Assembly (NCBI GenBank): GCA_050043265.1
Contig: JBHJIR010000041.1
Coordinates: 56,004-120,003 of the forward strand
Reading direction: 5' to 3'
Source of the DNA: Pelagibius sp050043265
Lineage (GTDB): Bacteria > Pseudomonadota > Alphaproteobacteria > Kiloniellales > Kiloniellaceae
DNA: 64,000 nt
Part shown: positions 15,692 to 24,311 of the stretch, piece by piece
Layout of the letters: each line of letters starts with the position of its first letter
Numbering within the stretch: position 1 is the stretch's first letter
The notes under the pieces: generated by a model
What the model was told of the DNA's origin: nothing
The model's database searches: none
What the model saw: only the letters and a program-made list of their open reading frames with translations
Translations under genes and position numbers: made by a program

Positions 15692-16471
15692 TTATCGCGG
15701 CGCCTTTGCGGCGTCCTTGCGGCGGTAGTGGTAGCGGTAAAGTTCCCTGTCGAAACCGAGAGACCGATAAAGCTTCAGGGCCGGGGGGTTGTCGGCGACC
15801 ACTTGCAGGCAGGCGCCCCGGGCTCCGCAAGCGCGCGCCCAGTCCAGCAGCGTGCCGACGCTGCGCCGGGCGAGGCCGCGCTGGCGCAATGCGGGATCGG
15901 TGATCACCGACTCGATGACCGCCAGGCCGTCCAAGACCACAGCGTAGGCGACAGAGGCGATCTGTCCGTCGTCCCTTGCTGCCGCGAAGACCCTCGGCAA
16001 CAGGATGCTGTCCAGCATGGCTTCGTAGCTCTGACGCTCGGCCGCGTCGATACCGCTCATCCGCGCGCGGGCGTCCAGCCATGCACCACTGGCCTGCGGC
16101 AACAGCTCGACGTCGCCGCCGGCAGCAGCCGCGCCCCGCGTGAGCTCGGCAAAGAGCGTCAGGGTGTGGCCTTCGGCGGTATAGCCCGCGCTCTCCAAAG
16201 TGCCTTCCATTCTCTCAAGCGGCGGGCTTCCGACGAGCGAGGGGATGCGGAACAGGGGCGTTTGCCCCAGGGCCCCATAGAGCGCCTCGGCGACGGGGAT
16301 CACCGCCTGCGCGTCGCCGTTGCAGCCGCGCAGCGGATTCACCGAATTGGCGCGCCGGATCGCCCCGCCCGCGGCGCGCAGCAGCCAGCCGCCGAAGACG
16401 GCCTGCCGCGGCGACGGCCAGGCGTTCATGCAGGCTTCCTCGGCCCGCCAGGCGAGATCGTTGTCGGTCAC
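15692..16471 (-). CDS. GNAT-family N-acetyltransferase
   Basis: A protein of about 259 residues. The C-terminal GNAT core holds VIESVITDPALRQRGLARRSVGTLLDWA (Q/R-x-x-G-x-A acetyl-CoA loop) and NPPALKLYRSLGF. The N-terminal half (WRAEEACMNAWPSPRQAVFGGWLLRAAGG) is typical of two-domain GNATs from proteobacteria. I choose a GTG at 16471 because AGGAG lies 9-10 nt upstream; an ATG at 16489 is the alternative. It lies between, and opposite to, two small secreted paralogues. Substrate unknown. Confidence 0.8.
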   Translation of the reverse strand: MTDNDLAWRAEEACMNAWPSPRQAVFGGWLLRAAGGAIRRANSVNPLRGCNGDAQAVIPVAEALYGALGQTPLFRIPSLVGSPPLERMEGTLESAGYTAEGHTLTLFAELTRGAAAAGGDVELLPQASGAWLDARARMSGIDAAERQSYEAMLDSILLPRVFAAARDDGQIASVAYAVVLDGLAVIESVITDPALRQRGLARRSVGTLLDWARACGARGACLQVVADNPPALKLYRSLGFDRELYRYHYRRKDAAKAPR

Positions 16472-16682
16472 ACCCCTTGTCTCCTGCATCGGCCAGCCGC
16501 CACAAGCCGGTTTTCCCCTTTGTGGGAGAGGTCATGGGTATACAGCAATCGTTCCTCATACAAGAAGGGATGGTCAGCGAAAATTCTCGCCCGCCGGGAA
16601 CTCTTGCCGGGGATCCGCATTAGTCCGCGACTCCCATCTCGCATCTGCGTAAGCGCACATGCGACCAGCAAGGGGAAACTTC

Positions 16683-16925
16683 ATGCGCGCACTAACAGCC
16701 TTCGCACCGATTGCAGGCCTTGGTCTCCTGGCGATCAGCACCGCCGCGGCGACCTGGATCCAGGAACCCCTCCACGTGACCCTGCGCTATCAGGACGCTC
16801 AGGCTCTGCCGCAGATGACCAAGATTGCCCAGGTCTACTGCGCGCGGGAGTACGGCCGCTCGGCCCACCTGAACGAGCACCGCACCGCCGGCGAAGGCTA
16901 TCTGGTGAATTTTGTCTGCAACTGA
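16683..16925 (+). CDS. Small secreted protein, paralogue of 15413-15670
   Basis: An 80-residue precursor with an N-terminal hydrophobic signal segment (residues 3-24, no lipobox). The C-terminus repeats YC-x3-YG-x2-A-x10-GY-x3-F-x-C of the lipoprotein 1 kb upstream, with identical spacing though little other identity. AGGGGA lies 8 nt before the ATG. No known family is recognised. Confidence 0.6.
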   Translation: MRALTAFAPIAGLGLLAISTAAATWIQEPLHVTLRYQDAQALPQMTKIAQVYCAREYGRSAHLNEHRTAGEGYLVNFVCN

Positions 16926-17071
16926 GCGCCGTCTGCATCTTGTGGGCGGCTGCCTTTAGCCCGGGTCTATATCCAGCCAGCGTCTGCGCCTGACCGGGCC
17001 GCTGCGGCGGGGCCGCACCGCGACGCAATAGCCCGTGGCCTTTGCCGGCCGAAGGGCCTACTTTCCGCGCC

Positions 17072-17953
17072 ATGAGCTACCTCGACCGCATCAGGACCTG
17101 CCACACGTGGCAGCCGGAGAAGTATCGCCCCTTCGTGCTGGAGGGCGAGTCCTCCCAAGCTGGACGGGGACCGCTGGGCTGGGTGACGCACGATTTCGCG
17201 CGGCGACTGAAGGATTTCCCCAAGACCTTTACGGTAACCGATGCCGCCGTCCTGCTGCCCGCGCGCTACGGCGATTTCGAGTCGCGCTCGGCGGTGCTGG
17301 AGGAAGCCCTCGGAGAACTCCACGCCGCCGGCGAGATCCCCAAGTGGCGTGGCGAGGACTACGGCATTTCCCGGCGCTGGGGCGAGGCGCCGTTGTTCCG
17401 CATGGAGCGCGGCGCGGTGCCGCTATTCGGCGTGCTGGCCTACGGCGTGCACGTGAACGGCTACGTCGAGACGCCGGACGGTGTCGGGATCTGGGTCGCC
17501 AAGCGGGCGCGGAACAAGTCGGTGGCGCCGGGCAAGCTGGACCACCTGACCGCCGGCGGCCAGCCGATCGGTCTGGGCCTGATGGAGAACGTGGTGAAGG
17601 AATGCGGCGAGGAGGCCAGCGTGCCGGCCGAAATGGCCTGCCGCGCCAAGCCGGTCGGCGCGCTGCGCTACGTCTGCGAACGGGCCGAGGGTCTGCGCAA
17701 CGACGTGGCGTTCTGCTTCGACCTGGAACTGCCGGCGGACTTCGTGCCGCGGCCCAACGACAATGAAGTCGAGTCCTTCTCACTGTGGACCATGGACGAG
17801 GTGCTGGCGCGTTTGAAGGATACGGACGACTTCAAGTTCAACGTCGCGATGGTGAACCTGCACTTCGCGCTGCGCCACGGGGTGCTCGACCCGGACAGCG
17901 AGCCGGCCTACCAGCAGGTCGTCGACGGCCTCGCCGGGCATTTCGCAGACTGA
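17072..17953 (+). CDS. DUF4743-Nudix hydrolase (Tnr3-like)
   Basis: A 293-residue protein. Residues 1-130 match DUF4743, the N-terminal domain joined to Nudix hydrolases related to the Nudix half of yeast thiamine pyrophosphokinase Tnr3. The Nudix box is GGQPIGLGLMENVVKECGEE (about 170-190). Eukaryotic relatives hydrolyse oxidised thiamine diphosphates, so a thiamine-damage-repair role is plausible. An upstream in-frame ATG at 17042 is less likely, as family members begin MSYLDRI. Single gene. Confidence 0.85.
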   Translation: MSYLDRIRTCHTWQPEKYRPFVLEGESSQAGRGPLGWVTHDFARRLKDFPKTFTVTDAAVLLPARYGDFESRSAVLEEALGELHAAGEIPKWRGEDYGISRRWGEAPLFRMERGAVPLFGVLAYGVHVNGYVETPDGVGIWVAKRARNKSVAPGKLDHLTAGGQPIGLGLMENVVKECGEEASVPAEMACRAKPVGALRYVCERAEGLRNDVAFCFDLELPADFVPRPNDNEVESFSLWTMDEVLARLKDTDDFKFNVAMVNLHFALRHGVLDPDSEPAYQQVVDGLAGHFAD

Positions 17954-17974
17954 GTTCCCGTAACGCTTTTTGTC

Positions 17975-18050
17975 ACCCTCGGGCTTGTCCCGAGGGTCCA
18001 GGGCCACGCGGGAACCCTTTGCCCTGGATGCTCGGAACAAGTCCGAGCAT
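17975..18050. repeat. REP-like double-hairpin element, copy B
   Basis: ACCCTCGGG-CTTGT-CCCGAGGGT (17975-17997) and ATGCTCGGA-ACAAG-TCCGAGCAT (18028-18050), both perfect 9-bp palindromes. Loops CTTGT and ACAAG mirror the CTTGA and TCAAG loops of copies A and C. Stem bases differ but compensate, so pairing, not sequence, is conserved. Confidence 0.78.
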
Positions 18051-18165
18051 GACGGACTGAGTTGTGACGACCGGCCGGCCATTTTCTCCCAGAAAATCGC
18101 CCCCGTCTCCGCGAAGGAGGCGAGGGCGAGGCACAGGGAAGCGATTGCGCTAAAGCTTTCGGTCG

Positions 18166-19827
18166 TCAGCCTCTCGCGTCGGCCAGAATCATGTCGCTGG
18201 CCTTTTCGGCGATCATGATGGTGGGCGCGTTGGTATTGCCGGAGACCAGGGTCGGCATGATCGAGGCATCGACCACGCGCAGGCCCTCCAGCCCACGCAC
18301 GCGCAGGCGTTCGTCGACCACGGCGGTGTCGTCGGCGCCCATCTTGCAGGTGCCGACCGGGTGGTAGATGGTCTGGCTGATGTTGCGCGCGGCCTCCAGC
18401 AGTTGCTCGTCGCTGGCCGCCGCGATGCCCGGCGACAGCTCGCTTTCGATCAGCGGCGCCAGGGTGTCGGTGGCGGCGAAGGCGCGCGACATCTTCATGC
18501 CGGCCACGGTCACCTGCTGGTCCTTCACCGTCGCCAGATAGTTCGGGTGGATCGCCGGATAGTCGCTGGCGTGGGGGCTGCGCAGCGCGATGGTGCCGCG
18601 GCTTTCCGGGCGCAGCTGGCAGGTCGATGACGTGAAGGCGGAGAACTTGTGCAGGCCCTCGCCCGGCTTGTCGGCGCTGAGCGGCTGCAGGTGGAACTGG
18701 ATGTCCGGCGTCTGCGTGTGCGGGCCCGTGCGCGCGAAGACGCAGACCTGGCTGGCGCCCATGCTGAGCGGGCCGCGGCGGAAGAAGATGTAGTCCAGCC
18801 CCATCAGCATCTTCTTGACCGGATTGTGGACCTGGTCGTTCATGGTGATCGGCACCTTGGTCTTGAACACCATGCGCACCTGCAGGTGGTCCTGCAGGTT
18901 GCGGCCGACGCCGGACAGGTCGTGGACCACCGGAATTTCGAGATCCTGCAGATGCGCGCCGGGGCCGACGCCCGACAGCATGAGGATCTGCGGCGAGCCG
19001 ATGGCGCCGGCGGAGAGGATCACCTCGCCGCGGCATCGTGCCTCGCAGGCTTCGCCCTTGCGGCGGTAGGCGACACCGACGGCGCGGCGTCCTTCGAAGA
19101 GCACCCGCTCGGGCTGGGCGTGGGTGACGATTTCCAGGTTGGGCCGCTTGCGCGCCGGGTTCAGGTAGCCGACGGCGGTGCTGCAGCGCCGGCCGTTCTT
19201 CGCGGTCAGCTGAAAGTAGCCGGCACCTTCCTGCGCGGCGCCGTTGAAGTCGTCGCTCGGCGGAATGCCCAGTTCGCCGGCCGCTTCGATGAACTTGTCG
19301 CAGAGTTCGCGGCGGATGCGCATGTTGGAGACCGCCAGAGGACCGCCCGAGCCGTGATAGTCGTCGGCGCCGCGCTCCTGGTCTTCCGAGCGCTTGAAGT
19401 AGGGCAGTACGTCGTCGAAGGACCAGCCGGTGTTGCCGAGCTGGCGCCACTGGGCGTAGTCCTCCTTCTGACCGCGGATGTAGAGCAGGCCGTTGATCGA
19501 CGAGGATCCGCCCAGCACCTTGCCGCGCGGCCAGTCGAGCCGCCGCCCGTTCAGGCCCTCGTCCGGCTCGGTCTTGTAGCACCAGTCGGTGCGCGGATCG
19601 TGCATGGTCTTGAAGTAGCCGACGGGGACGTGGATCCAGGGATTCCAGTCGCGTCCCCCCGCCTCCAGCAACAGTACCCGCTTGGCGGGATCGGCCGACA
19701 GCCGGTTGGCCAGGACGCAGCCGGCGGCCCCGCCGCCGACGACGATGTAGTCGTAGCCGTGGGCGCTGGCTGACGCATGCTCCGCCGCGTCGCGCGGCGC
19801 TGCGGTCGCCTGCTGCTGAGCGATCAC
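18166..19827 (-). CDS. GMC-family FAD-dependent alcohol dehydrogenase (choline dehydrogenase-like)
   Basis: A 553-residue flavoprotein oxidoreductase. The N-terminal Rossmann motif is YDYIVVGGGAAGCVLANRLS (about 24-43). GMC signature 1 is WPRGKVLGGSSSINGLLYIR. The catalytic pair lies in YHPVGTCKMG and SGNTNAPTIM. It oxidises a primary alcohol, passing electrons to a quinone or other acceptor; choline is possible, but no betaine-aldehyde dehydrogenase is adjacent. The start is a GTG at 19827 with GGGGAGG 10 nt upstream, which removes a 44-residue basic tail. Divergent from a TRAP operon, which probably imports its substrate. Confidence 0.88.
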   Translation of the reverse strand: MIAQQQATAAPRDAAEHASASAHGYDYIVVGGGAAGCVLANRLSADPAKRVLLLEAGGRDWNPWIHVPVGYFKTMHDPRTDWCYKTEPDEGLNGRRLDWPRGKVLGGSSSINGLLYIRGQKEDYAQWRQLGNTGWSFDDVLPYFKRSEDQERGADDYHGSGGPLAVSNMRIRRELCDKFIEAAGELGIPPSDDFNGAAQEGAGYFQLTAKNGRRCSTAVGYLNPARKRPNLEIVTHAQPERVLFEGRRAVGVAYRRKGEACEARCRGEVILSAGAIGSPQILMLSGVGPGAHLQDLEIPVVHDLSGVGRNLQDHLQVRMVFKTKVPITMNDQVHNPVKKMLMGLDYIFFRRGPLSMGASQVCVFARTGPHTQTPDIQFHLQPLSADKPGEGLHKFSAFTSSTCQLRPESRGTIALRSPHASDYPAIHPNYLATVKDQQVTVAGMKMSRAFAATDTLAPLIESELSPGIAAASDEQLLEAARNISQTIYHPVGTCKMGADDTAVVDERLRVRGLEGLRVVDASIMPTLVSGNTNAPTIMIAEKASDMILADARG

Positions 19828-19847
19828 CTGCCGAAGTCCTCCCCTTT

Positions 19848-19897
19848 TGCCTCGCGGGCTTGGTGCCTCGCGGGCCTTGGTGCCTCGGGGGCGCTTG
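19848..19897. repeat. Threefold 16-17-bp tandem repeat in the GMC gene leader
   Basis: TGCCTCGCGGGCTTGG (19848-19863), TGCCTCGCGGGCCTTGG (19864-19880) and a diverged third copy (19881-19897) abut each other. On the transcribed (minus) strand each carries a GAGGCA, a Shine-Dalgarno-like stretch, just upstream of the real ribosome-binding site. Confidence 0.7.
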
Positions 19898-20084
19898 CGT
19901 CCCGCCGGCGATTCTTTTTCGAAAACAACTTTTGATCGTTGGGGCCTCCTGTGAGGCACGAATATTACATATCGCTTGCGTTCTGTCGGCGCAATCGCAA
20001 TAATGAAACTTCAAGTCTCGTCTAATGAGAAATCCGCATCAACAAGCGGCCCTGGGTTAAAGCCCAAGGGAAATGGGAGGAACC

Positions 20085-21320
20085 ATGCTTAGCGACAAAC
20101 TGACGCACGTATCGCGCCGTGACCTGCTGCGCCTGACCAAGCAGTACGGCATCACCTCGACCTTGCTGGCGGCCGGCTCCTTAACCGGCACCATTTCGCT
20201 CGCGCGCCTTGCCGAGGCTGCGAACTCGACCTACGAAAAACGTTTCAAGACCGAAGCCAAACACACCCTGAAGTTCGGCGCCTCCGGCTTCAACGAACGT
20301 AACCTGCTGATCGAACGGGCGGGCTGCCTGCAGTTCGCCGCCGACCTGGAGGAGCGCACCGACGGCGCCATCCGCATCGAATTCATCGGCTCCAACCAGA
20401 TCTGCGGCCAGTTGGATTGCGTGAAGAAGACGCAGCAGGGCATCGTCGATATCTTCGCTGCTTCGACCCAGAACTCCGCTGGCGGCGCGCCCTACCTGAA
20501 CGTGCTCGACTACGCCTACATGTTCCCGAGCCGGGCGGCGCAGTACTACTTCCTCTACCATCCGGGCAGCGAGAAGGTGCTGCGCGAACCCCTGCGCAAG
20601 CGCCATAACCTGCACTTCCTGTTCAGCCATGCCGAACTGCGCGGCATCCAGCTGGGCCTGAAGTGGGCGGACAAGCCGTTGGTCACCAGCGTCAGCCAGC
20701 TGGCCGGTACCAAGAACCGTGTCACCGGCACGCAGCTCGGCCGTATCGCCATGGAAAAGATGCAGCTGAACCCGACGCCGATCGCCTGGGAGGAAACCCT
20801 CGACGGCCTGAAGCAGGGCCTCATCGACGGGGCCGAGACCTGGGCCTCCGCGGTGGCCTACGCGAATATGTCGCCGGTTGTCTCCCAGTGTATCAACCTG
20901 GAATTCTTCTGCGGCACCGAGCACACGGCGATGAACGCCGACGTCTTCGATAAGCTGGAAGGCGATCTGCAGGACGCGGTGATGGAGTCGGCCTACCTGA
21001 CCCAGGTACAGGTGCAGGCGGCCAACGAAGCGGCCCTGGTCAAGACCGTCGGCTTCTCCGACCCGCAGATGCCGGGCACCATCTTCGCCAACAACAATAC
21101 GCGGGTTTCCATGCTGAGCGACGAAGCCAAGCGGGAAGCCGAGGAGATGTGTTCGCCGGAATTCCATCCGGCCGACTGGGAGCAGTGGCGCGAGCGTCTG
21201 AACGGCTGGGCCGGCGGGATGGACACCTACCAGTTCATCTACGACATCGCCCGCGAGATCCCCAAGGACACGCTGCCGGAGAACGTCGAACCGCGGCGTT
21301 GGTGGAAGTCCCAGGCGTAA
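20085..21320 (+). CDS. TRAP transporter periplasmic binding protein
   Basis: A 411-residue solute receptor. A Tat-like signal (SRRDLLRL, then a hydrophobic core ending ARLAEA) precedes the DctP-type fold. Segments seen: HTLKFGASGFNERN, GSNQICGQLDCVKKTQQGIVDIFAAS, and the conserved ligand-Arg region in LAGTKNRVTGTQLGR. GGGAGG lies 5 nt before the ATG. First gene of an SBP-DctQ-DctM-IclR operon; a hairpin after its stop may raise its expression over the permeases. Substrate probably feeds the divergent GMC dehydrogenase. Confidence 0.9.
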   Translation: MLSDKLTHVSRRDLLRLTKQYGITSTLLAAGSLTGTISLARLAEAANSTYEKRFKTEAKHTLKFGASGFNERNLLIERAGCLQFAADLEERTDGAIRIEFIGSNQICGQLDCVKKTQQGIVDIFAASTQNSAGGAPYLNVLDYAYMFPSRAAQYYFLYHPGSEKVLREPLRKRHNLHFLFSHAELRGIQLGLKWADKPLVTSVSQLAGTKNRVTGTQLGRIAMEKMQLNPTPIAWEETLDGLKQGLIDGAETWASAVAYANMSPVVSQCINLEFFCGTEHTAMNADVFDKLEGDLQDAVMESAYLTQVQVQAANEAALVKTVGFSDPQMPGTIFANNNTRVSMLSDEAKREAEEMCSPEFHPADWEQWRERLNGWAGGMDTYQFIYDIAREIPKDTLPENVEPRRWWKSQA

Positions 21321-21340
21321 GCACACGGGCTATGGCGAGA

Positions 21341-21377
21341 CCGGCGGGGAAAGAACAGCTTTCCCTTTTCCCGCCGG
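21341..21377 (+). terminator. Intra-operon hairpin after the TRAP receptor gene
   Basis: CCGGCGGG (21341-21348) pairs with CCCGCCGG (21370-21377), and GGGAAA (21347-21352) with TTTCCC (21360-21365) inside it. It lies 20 bp after the receptor stop in a 178-bp gap. Such hairpins commonly cause partial termination or protect the 5' message, giving excess receptor. Confidence 0.5.
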
Positions 21378-21498
21378 ATCTCTTCCGCAGGTTTCAAAAC
21401 GACCTATCACAAGGCCGCTTGGGATAAGCCCGGGCCGGCGGATTTCCGACCGGAACCGGAAGCGACAGGCGCAAACTGGGCAGGCTGGCGAGAACGAG

Positions 21499-22017
21499 AT
21501 GGCGGCTTTACGGTGGCTCGACGCGAACGTCGAGAAGATAGTGATCCTGGTCTGCTACGTGGCCATGGCGGGCATCATCTTCGTGGAGGTGATCCGCCGC
21601 TTCCTGTTCAACCAGCAGGAGCCCTGGAGCACGACGGTCCCCGTCTATCTGTTCCTGTGGATCGTCTGGCTGGGCTGTACCTACAACGTGAAGATCCGCG
21701 CCCACCTGCGGTTCGACGAGATGCGCCTGCGTATGCCCTACGCCGGGCAGTTCGCCTGTCTGTGTCTGGATGCGGTGCTGTGGATCACCTTCGCCGCCAT
21801 CGTCATCTTCTACACCAGCGAGCAGGTCTGGTTGTCCTACGACAACTTCGCGATCGTGTCGGGCACCAACGACGTCATGCAGTGGTGGTTCTACATGGCG
21901 ACGCCATTTGCCTGGAGCCTGCTGATCATCCGCGTGCTGCAGAACTTCACGCGCGATCTGAGCTGCTTCCGGGCCGGTCGTCCTTTCGACCTCAAAGCCA
22001 ATATTTTCGGGGACTGA
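21499..22017 (+). CDS. TRAP transporter small permease (DctQ)
   Basis: A 172-residue inner-membrane protein with four predicted transmembrane segments (about 10-32, 50-68, 90-115, 135-155). The DctQ hallmark FVEVIRRFLFNQQEPWSTTVPVYLFLW is visible in two parts. It links the receptor to DctM. It precedes dctM by 10 bp, so they are translated from one message. Confidence 0.92.
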   Translation: MAALRWLDANVEKIVILVCYVAMAGIIFVEVIRRFLFNQQEPWSTTVPVYLFLWIVWLGCTYNVKIRAHLRFDEMRLRMPYAGQFACLCLDAVLWITFAAIVIFYTSEQVWLSYDNFAIVSGTNDVMQWWFYMATPFAWSLLIIRVLQNFTRDLSCFRAGRPFDLKANIFGD

Positions 22018-22027
22018 GGACAAGCAG

Positions 22028-23416
22028 ATGGACGGCTTCTGGATCATTCTCATTTCGCTCGGCGTCACCGCCCTGTTCGTGCTCGGCGTGCCGATCTTCC
22101 TGGTCATCGGCTTCTGGGTCATCGGCGGCAGCATCGTCATCGACTTCACCCTCGCCAACATCGGCGTCACGCTGTACGAGGGCCTGAACTTCTTCGGCCT
22201 GCTGGCGCTGCCGCTGTTCATCCTGACCGGCGACCTCATCAAGTCGGCCGGCATCGCCAAGCGGCTGTCGGATTTCGCCTATTCGATCCTCGGCAGGCTG
22301 CGCGGCGGTCTCGCCATGGCCTCGCTGGGCGCCTGCGGCCTCTTCGCGGCGATCTCCGGTTCCAATTCCGCGACCACCGCCACCATCGGATCGATCATGC
22401 ATCCGGAGATGACGAAGAACGGCTACGAGGAAACCTTCGCGGCCGCGACGGCGGCGGCCGGCGGCACGGTGGGCATCATCATCCCGCCCTCGATCATCTT
22501 CATCGTCTACGGGTTCCTGATGAACCTGTCGATCAGCGACCTCTTCGTCGGAGGCCTGATCCCGGGCTGCCTGATGGTGATCGCCATGCAGCTGGCCTGC
22601 TGGATCGTCTGCCAGTACAACGGCTGGGGCCACCTGATCAAGTTCCGCTGGCTGCGCACCCTGAAGACCGGGCTCGGCGCCTGGCTCGGCTTCTTCGCCA
22701 TCCTGCTGGTCATCTGGGGCATCTATTCGGGCGCCTTCTCGCCGACCGAGGCGGCGGGCGTTACTGCCGGCGTCTGCATGCTGGCCGGCCTCATCATGTA
22801 TCCCTTCGCCCAGCGCCTGCTGCCGCCCAGCGTCGACTCGCCCGGCGCCCTGCCGGACGAGGCCGGGTTCATGCAGCGCTTGATCGTGCCGGGCTTCAGT
22901 TTCGCCGAGCTGCCGTCGATCATCATGCGCTCCGGCCAGATCACCGGCCTGCTGGCGCCGCTCATCGCCGTCTCGGTGGTGATGCAGCAGTTGCTCTCGC
23001 TGCTCGGCGCCGACGCTTTCGTGACCAGCGCGCTGAGCGAACTGGGCGGCTACTACCCGGTGCTGCTGGCCTGCATGGCGATCGTGCTGGCCGCCGGCAC
23101 CGTGCTGGAATCGCTGCCGAACACCATCATCCTGGCGCCGATCCTGGCGCCGATTGCCGCCAGCATCGGGGTCGATCCGATCCACTTCGCGGTGATCTTC
23201 CTGGTCGGCGATGCCATTGGCTTCATCACCCCGCCCTACGGCCTGAACCTCTACGTGGCCAGCGGCATCACCGGCATCCCCTATTTCCGGCTGCTCAAGT
23301 ATACCATGCCCTATCTCGGGGCCCTGCTGGTCGCCTGGCTGTTCATCGCCTTCATCCCGGAGCTCTCGACGATGCTCCTGGTGAACAAGGGTGCCGGTGT
23401 CTATCAGCTGCAGTAG
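22028..23416 (+). CDS. TRAP transporter large permease (DctM)
   Basis: A 462-residue polytopic membrane protein of the DctM family (10-12 helices). It drives substrate uptake with the Na+ or H+ gradient. Typical motifs: LALPLFILTGDLIKSAGIAKRL split by a loop, GCGLFAAISGSNSATTATIG, GGTVGIIIPPSIIFIVYG, and FGFITPPYGLNLYV-like near 400. Immediate neighbours DctQ and the receptor define a complete tripartite system. Confidence 0.95.
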   Translation: MDGFWIILISLGVTALFVLGVPIFLVIGFWVIGGSIVIDFTLANIGVTLYEGLNFFGLLALPLFILTGDLIKSAGIAKRLSDFAYSILGRLRGGLAMASLGACGLFAAISGSNSATTATIGSIMHPEMTKNGYEETFAAATAAAGGTVGIIIPPSIIFIVYGFLMNLSISDLFVGGLIPGCLMVIAMQLACWIVCQYNGWGHLIKFRWLRTLKTGLGAWLGFFAILLVIWGIYSGAFSPTEAAGVTAGVCMLAGLIMYPFAQRLLPPSVDSPGALPDEAGFMQRLIVPGFSFAELPSIIMRSGQITGLLAPLIAVSVVMQQLLSLLGADAFVTSALSELGGYYPVLLACMAIVLAAGTVLESLPNTIILAPILAPIAASIGVDPIHFAVIFLVGDAIGFITPPYGLNLYVASGITGIPYFRLLKYTMPYLGALLVAWLFIAFIPELSTMLLVNKGAGVYQLQ

Positions 23417-23508
23417 CGGCCCCGTTGCGGTGGCCGGCGCGGCGGGGATTTGTTGCCTCGCCGCCGCCGGGCGTGTAGCAGGAAGCCTATGAGGGAGGCG
23501 TACTAACC

Positions 23509-24294
23509 TTGGCAAAGCCGACCGCGGCAAAATCGCGCTCAGCGCGGGTGCTCGAACTGCTCGAGCTGGTGGCACGCATGGACCGTCCGGCCTCGGTGCA
23601 GGAGATTACCGAGCTGAGCGGCCTGCCCAAGGCGACGGCCTACCGCATCTGCTCGACGCTGGAGTCCGACGGCTACCTGCGCAAGGAGCTGGGCGGCCGC
23701 GGGCTGGTGGCGGGGCCGCGCCTGCTGGCCCTGGCCCAAAGCCTGATCGGCGGCTCCAGCCTGGCGACCGCACGCCACGCGATCCTGGCCTCGGCCGCCC
23801 GGCGCATCGGCGAGACCTGCAACCTGTCGATCCCCAAGGACGGCGAGATGATCTATCTCGACCGTGTGGAATCGGAATGGCCGCTGCGCCTCCAGTTGCC
23901 GATCGGCACCAAGGTGCCGCTGCACTGCACGGCCAGCGGCAAGCTGTTCCTCGCCACCCTGTCGCCGGCACCGCGCTCGGCGGTGCTGCGCAGCCTGACA
24001 TTGGAGGCACGGGCGGCGAAGTCGATCACCGATCCGGCGGCGTTGAACGCGGCCCTGGATGTCATCCGCAAGACCCAGGTCGGTACCGACGACGAGGAAT
24101 TCCTGGAAGGCATGATCGCCATCGCGGTGCCGGTCACCGATGCCGCCGGACGCTTCTACGCCGCGCTCGCGGTGCACGCCCCGGTCCTGCGCATGTCCCT
24201 GGAACAGGCCATGGCCCACGTTCCCATCCTGCGCGAAGCCGCCGCGCAGCTGGCCGAACTGGGCGCCAGCGACCCGGCTGAGGTCGACGTCTAG
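23509..24294 (+). CDS. IclR-family transcriptional regulator
   Basis: A 261-residue regulator. Residues 15-75 form the IclR winged helix (RPASVQEITELSGLPKATAYR). The C-terminal effector domain contains GTKVPLHCTASGKLFLA and DDEEFLEGMIAIAVPV. It starts at TTG (23509) with GGGAGG 10 nt upstream; no ATG lies near. Last gene of the TRAP operon and likely regulator of this operon and of the divergent GMC dehydrogenase. Confidence 0.88.
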   Translation: MAKPTAAKSRSARVLELLELVARMDRPASVQEITELSGLPKATAYRICSTLESDGYLRKELGGRGLVAGPRLLALAQSLIGGSSLATARHAILASAARRIGETCNLSIPKDGEMIYLDRVESEWPLRLQLPIGTKVPLHCTASGKLFLATLSPAPRSAVLRSLTLEARAAKSITDPAALNAALDVIRKTQVGTDDEEFLEGMIAIAVPVTDAAGRFYAALAVHAPVLRMSLEQAMAHVPILREAAAQLAELGASDPAEVDV

Positions 24295-24311
24295 TCCGGT
24301 TGCGGCGGCGG

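Noticed and set aside
17780..20014. A 744-codon open frame covering the GMC dehydrogenase in another frame of the same strand
   Set aside because: The correct frame (18166-19827) has full GMC motifs; the longer frame is out of phase and Arg-rich.
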